Notes: generated by a model from the letters alone, not told the origin. Shown: positions 40,201-53,130, counted from the first letter of the stretch. The stretch: DNA of 64,000 nucleotides from Henckelia pumila (GCF_033568475.1 NC_133121.1:2170001-2234000), one strand, 5' to 3'. A program made the numbers and translations.

Positions 40201-42337
40201 CACTGATTCGGTCTGAAGAGGCACACCCGTTCAGCCGAAAGGATGCACTGGTTCGGGCTGAATGGTTGCACTGTTTCGGAAACAAAAATAAAAAATTTAA
40301 TTAATTTTTGTCCAAAAAAGTTATATCATGTCAAAGCCCAGCCCAGCCCAGCCCACGCCGTGCCGGCCGGACGGCGGCGCGCGTGTGGCTAATGGTTCGA
40401 ACCTAGCCTAGACTAGGTCCGCTCCTCTTAACAAACATGAATATTTGTTACAACTTACGATCTCTTAAATAATTTTTCCAAGACTTTAATTAAAACAAAG
40501 AAGGATCTACAAAACTACAACCTGCTAATTTAATATAAGATCAAGTAATTTAAAAGATCATAATCTTATAAGTTAAGCTGGAATTTAGGGGTCTCCAATT
40601 AGCCAAATCTTGGAGACAGTTGTATTTATTTATTATTAATTATTAATTAATGTAGCTAGCTGTTACCAAGCGAGCTGAAGTCAAAGTCAATAGATTTAAT
40701 AATTAAAAAAAAATTGTATGAAAATTTGTATATAAATAGAACAGGCTTGCAATAAATGTAATCTGAGAATAATTATTATATATTTAAAAAAGGCTTGTTT
40801 ATTTATTTTATTTTATTTTTAGGACTTGAGAATCAGCCGTCATTATTTTTCGGTATGCACCGAGTAAATCTCGAACTAACGCAATAACTTGCAAATTACG
40901 TTAACCACACTAAACAAGCCTTGTGTGACAGGCTAGTCCAAGAAAGTTTATTAATTGCACGTCGGAGGTTAATATTATTATTATTGCAAATTTTATTTTT
41001 GATAATTATAGAAAAATGGGGGGAAATTAATTATTAAAACAGAAGCACCGTGTGGAGAAAGAGGGTGCTTACCGGAAAAGGGAGACTTGAACGAGAGTAC
41101 TGGGCCACCACATGTGAGCCGGATCCACCACATACTTTCTGAGAAGCCCAGCCCAACCATATCCTAATACCTACAAGACATATTTTATTACGGACCTTCG
41201 AATTTCTAATTCTACCCAAATATTTGGAGGGAAAAAAATCCCTTTTTTTTATAATGATGAACTTATACCTTAAAATAGCCACAAAATTTATGTTTGTGTA
41301 AATGGACATGATAACTCATATCTCATGTCTATACAATATTGTATAGGCATCATTTGACTCGTGTAATGGCACGAAAAAATATGTACATAAAATTCTGATT
41401 ATTTGCAGAATCCGAATTAAACAACAAAACAAAAAGTTGATGTATGTTAAAACATAATATCTTACATGATGAACCCTTTTCTTTTATTTTCTTTTTTTTT
41501 TAGCATTAGCTTACAAGAATTTAAATATATATTATTTGTTTGCCTTAATTGGATGGAAAATGGGGGGGAAAATGTCACATCTACATATTACGCACATAAG
41601 GCATCTTATAATTTCTACAAAACCATGGGAAGTTCGATTGGGATAGTTTTATAATTTAAAAAATCGTTTTCTATTGACTCTTTTAGGAAAGCTCATCTCG
41701 TATTTCAATTTCATTTGATTTCAATTTCATTTGATATTTGAACAACTTGTCGGCAGGTAAAGGTCAAATCGTACGAAACGAGAGTGATAATTACCTGAGT
41801 TGTGATAATAAGCAACCAACCGGCGACGAAAGAGATACTCCGACCGTAGAAAGCTTTGATAATCGTCACAATCCCCACCGCGTACGCCGATCCGTTCCCG
41901 AAAGCGCTCCCGGCATTCGCGAATATGGAGATGAGAACGTGTTCCTTTATGTTAAACGGGCTCGGGTTCAGGGAAAACCGCCTCGGCCCGAATCCGGGTA
42001 TCCTGAACTTGGCCTTCGGCAGCACCGCCGCCATGAAATGCCCGATCGGAAGCGTCGCCACCTGAACCGTAATCTGCGTGATCACCAGCGGCTCCGTCCG
42101 GTAAGCGAAGAATTGGTTGAGGAAGGAGAGAAGTGCGCAAGATACCAGACCCAGAAACCACATCCGGAAGGTCCATACGGGCAGTGTCGGGTCGTCGTGG
42201 TTGGGTACGGTCAGCCGGACTTCTTCGATTGGGGACTCTTCTTCGTCCTCTTCGCCGGTGGGGATCTTAACACGGTGGTGGTTTTCGGCGGCGGCGGAGA
42301 GGTGGGCGGGATCGATGTCTGCTTCTAGAGTTCCCAT
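37263..42337 (-). CDS. OPT4: Oligopeptide transporter, OPT family
   Basis: Plasma-membrane proton-coupled transporter of oligopeptides and related metal chelates. Six coding exons on the minus strand close in phase: 42337-41795, 41170-41073, 39226-38663, 38575-38323, 38150-37968 and 37877-37263, giving 751 residues, the normal plant OPT length of about 740-760. The cytosolic N-terminus carries the family signature [19 protein letters not shown], and exon 1 also has [20 protein letters not shown]. Later signatures include [21 protein letters not shown] and [11 protein letters not shown], and the C-terminus is the cysteine-containing [20 protein letters not shown]. Many hydrophobic stretches fit the roughly 14-16 membrane helices of the family. 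The start at 42337 (MGTLEAD) is preferred over an ATG nine codons earlier. The symbol is a proposal based on gene order shared with Arabidopsis; family membership is secure. Intron 2 contains an LTR-like fossil. Confidence 0.92.
39885..40433 (-). mobile_element. LTR-like fossil, probably a solo LTR, in OPT intron 2
   Basis: On the minus strand the stretch begins TGTTAAGAGG at 40433, has a GC-rich section (about 40325-40400), imperfect internal direct repeats around 40190-40280, and a TATAAATAG-like promoter box near 40130. That is the arrangement of an LTR. No internal coding region of a retroelement is adjacent, so it looks like a solo LTR. The left boundary is approximate and I found no convincing target duplication. 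Family unresolved. Confidence 0.5.
40840..40915 (+). repeat. Dispersed repeat, copy 1
   Basis: The stretch reading ggta-tgcaccgagtaaatctcgaa, then ctaacgcaataa and caaattacgttaacca, resembles 57625-57700 on the same strand. Family unknown; probably the end of a repeat element. Confidence 0.5.
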
Positions 42338-43415
42338 TGCGAGGAACTGTAGAATATAATACAAGACAATTGATTGTCAGCTGAGTAAAGGAATCTATTT
42401 ATTGAGCTAATGGAAGAAACTATAATAATAATTTTATATAAAATATAATGTATTGTATATTGAATAATTTGTTAATTTTAAAGTACTTGTTTATTTATTT
42501 TTAATTATAAAAAAAAAGTTAGCCATAAATGATATTTAGTTTTAAATTGATGAAAAAAGATATGATAAAAGAATTAAAGGATTTAAGCCGTTGAGAGAAA
42601 ATGTGAGATAAGTGAGTTGGAAATAGAAAAGTGTAGCGATATTTAAGGAAAAAATTGGAAAATAGATCATAACACCAAAAATAGTTAGAATAGGATACGC
42701 ACATTTAATTAAATAATAAAAATAATAATTTAATTACGGGGAAGTTTCGTGGATATTTTGTAAACGACCAAAACTATAGTGAAAATGTCTCATGTATCAA
42801 TTTTATAAAATGAATTTCGTTCCGATTCAAAACATGAAAAATTAATAATTTTATGTATAAAATATCAATTTTTATGGTAAATATGAACAATTCGATCAAT
42901 CTCACATATATAGACTCGTGAGATAGTCTCACAAAATACCTACTATTTTGTAAGAAAGTCTTATTTGATAAGTAAACGATTAATGTTTTTAATGAAATAT
43001 AATAATTTTAATATAATTAATCGAGTCAAATTAAACATATATATCACAAAATTGATGTGTGAAACGTGTTTTATCGGTTTTTTTATATGTACATTTACGG
43101 TCCAGTTGTATAAAATTTCCTTTCATAAAAAAATGTATAAAATTATAAGGCTGTCAACTTGATTCTGGTGGGCTCAAATGTGAGTGGAAACTTTTAGACT
43201 TGTATCATTTTCAAGATTTGTGTCCTCCCCCATAAAAGTGGAGGCGTGATTGGGAAACATGAATGTAATTAATAATATTTTATAACTTATGGTAAGATGA
43301 TAGGATTTTGGCATCTTTATATGATTTAAAGCAAGAGAAAAAATATATTAAATAACGTTACTTTACTCTTGATTTGTTGCATATATAAAAATATATAAAG
43401 CATGATTACTATTTA
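42338..43415. other. AT-rich intergenic, upstream of OPT gene
   Basis: Should carry the OPT promoter and leader close to 42340-42420. Near 42900 a cgtgagatagtctcac block resembles a common plant repeat also hinted at elsewhere in the window. No gene is supported. Confidence 0.5.
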
Positions 43416-44318
43416 GAGTTCGTTTGGATTTTATAGATTTTTTTTTTCAAAAAGTGTTTTTTTTAGCTTTAATTTTAGACTTTTGAAAAAACTCTATATT
43501 TGACATTTTTTAAGCATTAAGGAAGTGTTTGGTAGAGCTTTTACAAAGTGTTTCTTAGGTTTTTATGTACATATAAGTGCTTTTGAGTGTTATTTAAAAA
43601 AAATGATTTTGAGTGTTTTTAATGTTAAATTCTACTTTAGCTTCTACAACTTTTAATCAAAAGAAAGAAGCTAAAATTTGATGTTTTTTTTAGCTTCTGT
43701 TTTTTTTATTTGGGGTATAAAATTACAAGTTGACATATATATTCTTAATAAACTTATCATATTACATATAATTTTATTATTATTTTTAAATATTTTTTAA
43801 TTTTACATTATTATTACAAGTATTTTTTAAAATTTTACATTATTCTTACAAACTTTTTTTAAAAAATATATTTTTTAAGAGTTTACATTATTATTACAAG
43901 CATTTATTCAAATATATATTGTATTTTCATACATTTTTGTACATATCTTGTATATTTATACAAATTTTTTCATTTTTTATATTTTATTTTTATTAATCTT
44001 TTATATTTTTCAAGTATTCATCTTATAAAAATAAATATTTTTTAAACAAAATTTATAATGTAAAATAATATATAAACTCATTTTTTATAGTGTGAGTATC
44101 AAAAATTAAATAATCAAATAAAGGTATGATTGTTATTTAGTTAGAAAATTAAGTTTGAAAGCAATTATTCTTCAAGCACTAAAATTTAGATTGTATTAGT
44201 CTTCAACTTCTATTTCCAAATACTCCCTTAAATGATCATTCAAACATCTTATAAACTAAAAAAATCATTTTAAAAAAATAATAATTTTTTGGTTTGGCTT
44301 TTGATACCAAACGAAACC
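43416..44318. mobile_element. Tourist-like (PIF/Harbinger) MITE, outer element of a nested pair
   Basis: Termini gagttcgtttgg and ccaaacgaaacc form an inverted repeat flanked on both sides by TTA (43413-43415 and 44319-44321), the usual PIF/Harbinger duplication. The outer element would be only about 195 bp after removal of the inner insert at 43520-44227. No transposase frame. Confidence 0.55.
43520..44227. mobile_element. Tourist-like MITE inserted in the outer element
   Basis: A 708-bp AT-rich insert has termini aggaagtgtttgg and ccaaatactccc as an imperfect inverted repeat, with TTA at 43517-43519 and 44228-44230. It sits wholly inside the other element, so it is younger. Non-coding. Confidence 0.55.
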
Positions 44319-45741
44319 TTAATTCAATATAGCTTCACTTTTCGAAGATATTCTAACCACCATTTATTTAAAAATGAGTTTGGATTCAAGAATGCGAATT
44401 TAAGCAAATATTTTGAAAAAAAATGATTTGAAATAACATCACATTGAGATACATTTAAATTTTCTTATAATAATTCGAACAAAAAAACAAGCTAAGAATT
44501 TGAAATCTTTCACTTCAGATGTATCGGCTCAAATATAAAATAAAAAGAAACTATAAAACTTTATTTTTTAAAAAAAAATTAATACTCGGCAAATAATACA
44601 TATATTTTATATTACTACTAGCCGTCGGGGCACACGCAATGCGTGTACAACGAATAAAATTTGATATATAATTTATTATGATACGATAATATTTTTATAA
44701 TAAATATTTTTTTATATCTACTTATATAAAATATACGTATATTACTATATATTTTAATGTGAAACCACTTTAATAACAACCTCAATTCAGCGTACTGGTC
44801 AAACATTTATTTCTCGATGACCATTAATTCTCCAGAATACGAAAGATGAGGCTCCGCTTTTATATTCTCAGCTCTCTCGCAAGTCACATGGGCCACACTT
44901 CCATATAACACGGTCATAAATATAGATTCGGTAAGATACCATATAAGTTTTTTATTTTCTTATTTATTAAAAAAAACCATTAAGTATTCGAAGAAGTGAA
45001 TATTATTTTCAAATACATGCGTCGTATTTAAAAATTTCCTCAAGCTATGTCTTATAATGATAATAATATAAAAATTAAAGTATTTTTTAAAGATACATAA
45101 TTTAAATACAATAATATCACATGTGAGTCCGTTGTATATTAATCACTGCTAATCCGACATCATGGTCCGGAATTCACACGGCATATGCTTATCCAAGTTT
45201 GACTCGTGATCATAATCACCAAATTTTGAGCCACATTTTGTTCTATAAAAAAAATGTCGAAATAGTTATTGTACTATCGTCATGTGAGATAATATACTAA
45301 TAATTAATTAAATATTCTAAAAAGATCATTAAAATATCCACGGTTATCATTTAAAAAAATATTTGTGTGTGTATGTATTATTTATTTAATTTGATTTATG
45401 AAAAAATATCATTTTTTAAAAAAAATATTAATTTTTATTTTATATGTAAATAGATTAGGCCCAATCCATGAAATCATTTATTTTCTTACAAAAAGTCAAC
45501 TACGTCGCTAAAATTCAAAGTCCACGCCTCCACGGCATGGAAATAAATATAAAATCTATTTAATAGCATCGCTTGTCTTTATTTGACCAATTGCCTAAGG
45601 TTTTGTTTCGCAGTTTTTGGCCCATGCGTTTTTTCTGAAACAAACACCATAAATATATTGATTACTTCCAATCACACACGATAAAATGTTAGACAAACAA
45701 AGTAGAAAATCACCGTACAACCAAAGAAGAGGAGTTGAAGA
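44319..45741. other. AT-rich intergenic
   Basis: No gene seen. Near 44620 the sequence ctagccgtcggggcacacgc, followed by aatgcgtgtacaac, resembles a motif at about 56326 and may be a repeat-element end. Remaining sequence is AT-rich and unassigned. Confidence 0.45.
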
Positions 45742-46023
45742 TTAAAGAGCTTTTCTAGCCAACAAATGTGTCACTCCATTCGCACTCCTTCTCACATGTG
45801 ATATCGATATGAAAGTTGGGGGATTGATTAAAGACTTAATCACTACCACCATTATACCGTCTGGACCAATATAATCTTCAGGCGAGTGAACTACTTGAAC
45901 CGCCTTTAAAGAATCCAAAAAAACGCATACATTCGAGAATCCATGATCAACACAAAAATATATCCCAAACCTTATAGCCGCAAGTTTCGCACTAAAACTA
46001 ATCCCGAATTGCGAATAACACAA
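45742..46023 (-). pseudogene. LINE-type RNase H domain fragment
   Basis: A 93-codon frame reads like the C-terminal half of the RNase H domain found in plant non-LTR retrotransposons. Visible are the helix after the first acidic motif (AKLAAIRFGIYFC, with Lys where the family has a catalytic Glu), the strand-and-Asp motif VCVFLDSLKAV and the end motif VRRSANGVTHLLARKAL. No reverse transcriptase or upstream part is present. It is therefore a fragment of a dead LINE or of an RNase H-domain gene copied from one. Confidence 0.65.
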
Positions 46024-46280
46024 GCTTGTTATCGAAAAAAGTGTGATTGGTTTTGTGATTTAAAAAATAACAAAATAAGGATGATAAAAACTTGTACTTA
46101 AGCCTGAAGGTGCAAGGTTCTATCTTTGGGGATGGCAAAAAAATCTACTGGCAGGAGTGGGGAGGTCATGAGTGTGATGTCCGTCAAACCATGCGGTCCG
46201 AGTCCATGCTATAGGTTGGGAAGGGATGCGGTGGAAGGACGTAGGTCGTAACAAAAAAAGGGCGCCCTTTTTTGTAATGG

Positions 46281-46407
46281 GCTGGCCCAACCATTCTTGC
46301 ACTCATAACCTTCTCCCCCTAGTGGGGAGTTTTTGCTCTCCTCAGGAATCGAACATTGTACCAAAGACTTAAATACAAAGTTTTATTATTCCTGGTACCA
46401 TTGAGCT
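46281..46407 (-). mobile_element. tRNA-derived SINE
   Basis: A 127-bp insert is flanked by an exact 18-bp direct repeat (cgcccttttttgtaatgg at 46263-46280 and 46408-46425). On the minus strand it starts agctcaatggtacc, a good RNA polymerase III A box, and carries tgttcgattcc, a good B box, about 42 bases further on. Box order, spacing and the long duplication are those of a plant tRNA-derived SINE. The body beyond the B box is short. Confidence 0.8.
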
Positions 46408-47896
46408 CGCCCTTTTTTGTAATGGACTGAGTTGGGCCATGAGTGGAAGAATGGCTGGGTTTATACTAAATAATTAATATATTATCCATAATTTGAGTGT
46501 ATAATATTATTGGATTGAAATGAAATTATTTTATTATGATAATTTTAGTATAAAAATGGATCATTATTATGTTTTTTGGCTAATAATTATTAATTAATTA
46601 CAAGTTGATAAATTTTAACTTGTGACAATATTTTTTTGTCTTAAATATTATCAATATATATTTGAAATGAAATTTAATGATTTTTATTACTTTTTAAACT
46701 TTTAAAATTTTAAATTTAATAATTTTAAATTTATTTAATTTTTTACGAGTCCAACGGATCTAACCCGGATAAGATCCGTCGGGTTCGCAGGAGCGGACGG
46801 GTCCAAAGGGATGCAGGGCGGGTCTCGGGTTTATCCAAACCAGCCCCAAACCCGCTTTGTTGTCATCCCTAGTCTCCTTCATGGTTATTTAGATTTTAGA
46901 TTTTAAAAAAAGGTCTCCAATTTATGATTAAATTATTAAACACGAGTAAAAAAAGGTCGATATTTGGTTATATAGTGATTGATTATTGCACGAACCAGTA
47001 TATGACTCTCCCTATTATATTGAAATTGACTATATAAGATTATTTTTCATATTGAAATTTTGATTAAAGCAAGTAAAAAAACAATGATTTTATTGCTCAA
47101 ATGTAACTTATCGATTTGAACCGATGACTTACGCTAACAAATGACTCAATCAAGGAATATTATATGGAAAATTTCATCCAAATGAAACTTTTTTTCTCAA
47201 TTATTACGCATGAGATTTTTAAAGCAAAATTTAACTTCTACGATAAGTTATATTTGGGAGAATTACGCTACTTAAATAGCACTCTCGATCTATTTACACA
47301 ATTGAAATCAACTTGTTGACCGCAACTTTAATAGACAAATATACAGTACATTTACAGTCGTGTATATCAATATTTAATTACATCGATTATATTATGAAAT
47401 CTCGCTATTATACTACGACATTTTGTATTCAGTGTATAATGAGATTTTGACAAATTAAATTTTTGTGCTTAAAATTTTGTGATATACAAATATTGATGTA
47501 ATGTATTTATAAATTGTGGCAAAATTGTTTTGGATGAAATCGTAATAGTATTATTATTCACTAAAACCATGATCAGTTAAAAAGTGTTTTAAAAATGTAC
47601 ATTTTTATTCACGGCATATTTCCAAATTCCAATGATGAAAGTTATTTCATTACTCTATATGGATTTAAATTTTAGACCATCCTCGCTCCATTATTTAATA
47701 TTCGTTATCATACGTAGTCTAGTCTTTTATATTTTCAATAATAATGAGATGAAATTTTAATGAAAGACCGACTATTTCGAGATGTCTATTCTTTAAGTAG
47801 TAAAAAAAACCGACAATCAATATGATATACTCACTCGTAAAACAATTATTTAATGTCACGCGTTTTTATAAATTACAACAATTCAAAGAAAATGAT
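46408..47896. other. AT-rich intergenic left of the LTR element
   Basis: Near 46745-46870 there is a GC-richer patch that ends ttgttgtcatccct and may be one arm of an old hAT-like MITE. The rest is AT-rich, with no coding sequence recognised. Confidence 0.4.
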
Positions 47897-47901
47897 CCCA
47901 C

Positions 47902-48171
47902 TATTGTGAAAAAGTAAAAATTTACGGTAAAAAGTAAATATTCCAAAAACTCAAAATATATCAAACTCTACACTTTATAATATTTTTCTCTCAACTTCAA
48001 TTGTATTTTTCATCACAAATGAAGACCTATTTATAGATCCACATTTGAAATTAGTCCAAAAATTAAAACATCATCATCTACATCATCACACACTAATTTT
48101 CCACATTTTACAACTCAATATTCAACATTCAATATTCAATATTCAACATAATAATAATATATTTTTCAACA
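47902..48171 (-). repeat. Left LTR (3' LTR) of the copia fossil
   Basis: 270 bp, near-identical to 53973-54242. Followed inside the element by a purine tract on the minus strand. Confidence 0.9.
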
Positions 48172-48336
48172 CTCCCCCTTGTGATGATGACCGTGATATG
48201 ATGACTGTATTCATTACGTATTTTATACTGCCTCGTTAAAAACCTTACTAGGAAAAACCCAGTGGGATAAAAACCATAGTAAGGGAAAAAGAGTGCAGCC
48301 ACGTAAACTCCCCCTCATGTTAACATGAGTGATTCT

Positions 48337-51300
48337 TCACATATTCCGTAGATTGCGCATCCCAATGTTGTATATATGCTTTCTGAATATCGTCGTGGGA
48401 AGAGCCTTTGTGAAGAGATCTGATGAGTTCTCACTTGATTGAATGTAACAGATATCAATATCTTTATTCTTCTCAAGCTCTTGAGTGTAGGCAAAGAATT
48501 TTGGGGGGATATGTTTGGTTCTGTCACTTTTGATGTATCCTTCTTTCATTTGAGCAATACATGCAGCATTATCTTCATATAATGTCACAGGCTTCTTTTC
48601 TACTGTCAATCCACACGATATTTGAATATGTTTGGTCATTGACTTTAACCATACACATTCACGACTTGCTTCATGTAATGCAATAATCTCGGCGTGATTT
48701 GATGAAGTTGTTACGAGTGTTTGTTTCTGTGAACGCCAAGAAATTGCGGTGCCTCCACGAGTAAATACATATCCGGTTTGGGAACGTGTCTTATGTGGAT
48801 CAGATAAGTATCCAGCATCAGCATAACCAATGATACTTTGATTGGTGTCTTTTGAGTACAAAAGTCCCAAATCTGTCGTTCCTCGTAGATAACGGAATAT
48901 ATGTTTAATTCCGTTCCAGTGCCTCTTTGTTGGATATGAACTGAATCTTGCCAATAAATTTACAGCACAAGATATATCAGGTCTAGTGCAATTTGCAAGA
49001 TACATAAGGGCACCAATGGCACTTAGATATGGTACTTCTGGACCAAGAATAACTTCATCATCTCCACATGGACGAAATGGATCCTTTTCTATGTTTAATG
49101 ATCTTACAACCATTGGAGTACTTAATGGATTTGATTTATCCATATTAAAACGTTTAAGGATCTTTTCTGTATAATTTGTCTGGTGAACAAAAATTCCACA
49201 TTCTTTTTGTTCGATTTGCAAACCCAGACAATACTTGGTTTTTCCAAGATCCTTCATTTCGAATTCTTCCTTCAAGTACATCATAACTTCTTGAATTTCT
49301 TTATTCGTTCCAATGATGTTTAAATCATCAACATATACAGCAATAATTACACATCCGGATGTTGTTTTCTTGATGAAAACACAAGGGCATATTGGATCAT
49401 TTACATATCCCTTTTTCATCAAGTGCTCACTTAGCCGATTATACCACATTCGGCCGGATTGCTTTAACCCATATAATGATCTTTGCAATTTTACAGAATA
49501 AAATTCTCTGGGTTTTGAACTTTGTGCTTCAGGCATCTTAAATCCTTCAGGGATTTTCATGTATATATCACTATCAAGTGATCCGTATAAGTAAGCTGTA
49601 ACAACATCCATAAGACACATTTCCAAATTTTCAGAAACTGCCAAACTAATCAAATATCGAAACGTAATTGCATCCATAACAGGAGAATACGTTTCTTCAT
49701 AATCAATTCCAGGCCTTTGAGAAAAACCTTGTGCAACAAGTCTAGCTTTATATCTGACTATTTCATTTTTCTCATTTCGCTTTCGAATAAAAACCCATTT
49801 GTATCCAACAGGTTTTACACCTTCAGGTGTGAGGACTATAGGTCAAAAAATATTACGTTTATTCAGCGAATCCAATTCAACCTGGATGACATCTTTCCAT
49901 TTGACTCAATCATGACGAGTTTTACATTCACCAAAAGATTTTGGTTCATGATCCTCATTTTCATTTACGATGTCACAAGCCACATTATAAGAAAATATCT
50001 CATCAATATCTTCTATGTCTTTTCGGTTCCATATTTTTCCAGTATTAATATAATTGATAGAGATTTCACGATTTTCGTCAGTTTGTGGTTCTGACGGAAT
50101 ATTTTCATCATCAGGTGATTCTTCTGGAACACCATTTTCTATTTTATGATCGTCGTGTTTCTCTATGCCTTTTCTTTTTCGAGGATTTTTATCCTTGGAA
50201 CCGACTGGTCTTCCACGCTTCAAGCGTTTTATGACATCATGAGTGTCTTCAATTTGTTTCTTTGGAATTTCAATTCGAGCAGGGGCATTTACAGCATGTA
50301 TATATGATTTTGTTATCCCTTTTGTGTCTGCAAATGCATCTGGCATTTGATTTGCAATTCTTTGCATGTGCACAATTTGCTGTACATCTTTCTCACATTG
50401 TTTGGTCCTTGGATCCAAATGTAACAATGATGGTACATACCATGTGATTTTTTTTTCGATGTGTTTCTTTTCTCCCCCTAACACTGGGAAGATTTCTTCA
50501 TTAAAATGACAATCAGCAAAGCGTGCTGTAAACACATCGCCTGTCTGAGGCTCAAGATATCTAATGATTGATGGACTATCATAACCGATATAAATACCGA
50601 TTTTTCTTTGAGGACCCATTTTTAATCGTTGAGGTGGTGCAATAGGCACATACACCATACATCCAAAATTCTCAGATGAGAGATATTTGGTTCTTTACCA
50701 AATGCAAGTTGCAATGGGGAGAATTTATGATATGCACTTGGTCTGATGCGAATTAATGCCGCAGCATGTAAAATTGCATGTCCCCATATAGAAATAGGGA
50801 GTTTTGTTTTCATAATCATTGGTCTAGCAATCAGTTGTAGACGTTTAATCAATGATTCAGCTAATCCATTTTGCATATGAACATGAGCTACAGGATGTTC
50901 AACAGTGATTCCCATTGACATACAATAATCATTGAAAGTCTGGGATGTAAATTCTCCAGCATTATCAAATCTTATTTTCTTGATTGTATAATTTGGAAAT
51001 TGATTCCGCAATTTTATTATTTGAGCCATTAATCTTGCAAATGCCACATTCCGAGTTGACAATAAACATACATGTGACCATCTGCTAGAAGCATCGATCA
51101 ATACCATAAAATATCGAAATGGTCCACATGGTGGATGAATTGGCTCACAAATATCACCCTGAATGCGTTCAAGAAATATGGGTGATTCTGTTTGGATTTT
51201 AGCTGGTGATGGTCTTATAATAAGTTTTCCAAGAGAACATGCTTTACATTGAAACTTATTATTCTGAAAGATCTTCTGGTCTTTCAATGGATGACCATGC

Positions 51301-53018
51301 GTATTTTCAATAATTCTTCGCATCATTATTGAATCAGGATGTCCCAATCGATCATGCCAATTTGTTAATATTGAAGAACTATTAACCACCATATTTGATT
51401 CGATTGGCCTTATATGTGTATAATGCAATCCAGTAGGGAGCATTGATAATTTTTCAACCACATATTTCTTTCCTGATTTATATGTGGTAAGACACATATA
51501 TTTCTGATTTCCATCAGTTATCGTCTCAGTATCATACCCATGAGAGTATATGTCATTAAAACTCAACAAATTTCTTTTCGATTGTGGTGAATATAAAGCA
51601 TCATTTATCAGAAATTTTGTACCATTAGGTAACAAAAAATGTGCTTTTCCACAACCTTCAATCAAGTCTACAGGACCTGATATGGTATTTACCATTGTTT
51701 TTGTTGGTTTTATTTCCAAGAAATATCTTTCATCTCGCAGAATAGTGTGTGTTGTACCACTATCTGGTATGCAAATTTCCATGATATTATTTCCATGTTT
51801 GCTCATAGCATTTTCCATATCAAACTTCACAAAAAATGCAATAAAAAAAAATTAAGTACAATACAAATGCAAAATATAACATGCTTTATAATACAAGAAT
51901 GCATTAAAAATACAAATTTGTTACAATATAGTCCCACCAATCTTTTAATCAATGTCTTCGAAATCATTCAAAAAATCTGCAGCATTGAAACTAGTTGAGC
52001 CAATTAAATGGTCACTATTTTCAACAAAATTGGTCTCTTTTCCTTTCCCTTTTGTCGATTCTTTATAAAGCTTACATAGATGCTCAGGGGTTCGACAAAT
52101 ATGTGACCAATGTCCTGGAGTGCCACATCTATAACAAACACTCTCAGATCTTTTTGAGTGATTTTCATTTTCACTCGGGTTTTCATGCTGCCTTTTTGGT
52201 GGGTGGTTCGCGACGTTCTTTTGAGATGAGTTATTGAAGTAACTATCTCTATTATTTTCATATCCACGGCCGCGACCACGACCGCGATCATTTTTACGTC
52301 CACGTCCACGTCCACGCCCACGTCCTCGACCTCGTCCACGACCAAAATCTGGTCTATGCCTTTGATTTTGATTTTCATTTTTCATTACGACATTTGCTTC
52401 AGGAAATGCCGTTGATCCAGTGGGTCGGGATTGATGATTTCTTATTAACAATTCGTTGTTCTTTTCCGCCACAAGAAGACATGCAATGAGTTCGGAATAT
52501 CTTGTAAAACCACGCACTCTATATTGTTGCTGTAGAGTTATATTTGATGCGTGAAAAGTGGAAAATGTTTTCTCAAGCATTTCCATCTCTGTGACTTCAA
52601 GTCCACAGAATTTTAATTGTGAGACTATTCGATACATTGTAGAATTATATTCACTGACTTTTTTAAAGTCTTGGATTCTCAACGAATTCCATTCATCACG
52701 GGCGGTCGGAATTATTACTTCCCTTATATGCTCAAATCTTTCTTTCAACCCTTTCCATAAAATCATTGGGTCTTTTTTTGTGAGATACTCACATTTCAAC
52801 CCTTCATCAAGATGTCGGCGTAAGAAAATCATTGCCTTTGCTTTATCTTGTGAGGTTGATATATTAATTTCTTTGATGGTATCACTTAGACCCAATGACT
52901 CAAGATGCATTTCTACATCGAGAGTCCATGGCATATAATTCTTTCCAGTGATATCGAGCGCAACGAATTCAATCTTTGCCAAATTTGACATGGTGGTACT
53001 AGAAAAATAACAATACAT
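48337..53018 (-). pseudogene. Broken gag-pol region of the copia fossil
   Basis: Recognisable blocks, from right to left: gag with an RG-rich stretch and CCHC knuckle (about 51945-53018), integrase with its pre-integrase zinc region (about 50622-51830), a linker region (about 49906-50658), and reverse transcriptase plus RNase H (about 48337-49677). All are typical Ty1/copia. The frame is interrupted; treated as a fossil. Confidence 0.88.
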
Positions 53019-53130
53019 TTTATTAGTTAATTTCCATTAATATGACAATACAAAATAATGGATAAACGAAGATTACAAGTGCGTATACAAATAGAGAAAA
53101 AAGGCAAACACTTGTATGCAACCGTTGCAC

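Noticed and set aside
41738-42328. A 196-codon open frame on the plus strand
   Set aside because: It lies antisense to exon 1 of the OPT gene, whose frame has clear family motifs; the composition is that of a mirrored coding exon.
46127-46871. Possible hAT-like MITE with ggggatggcaa and ttgtcatccct ends
   Set aside because: The ends are only loosely similar and the flanks do not show a matching 8-bp duplication.
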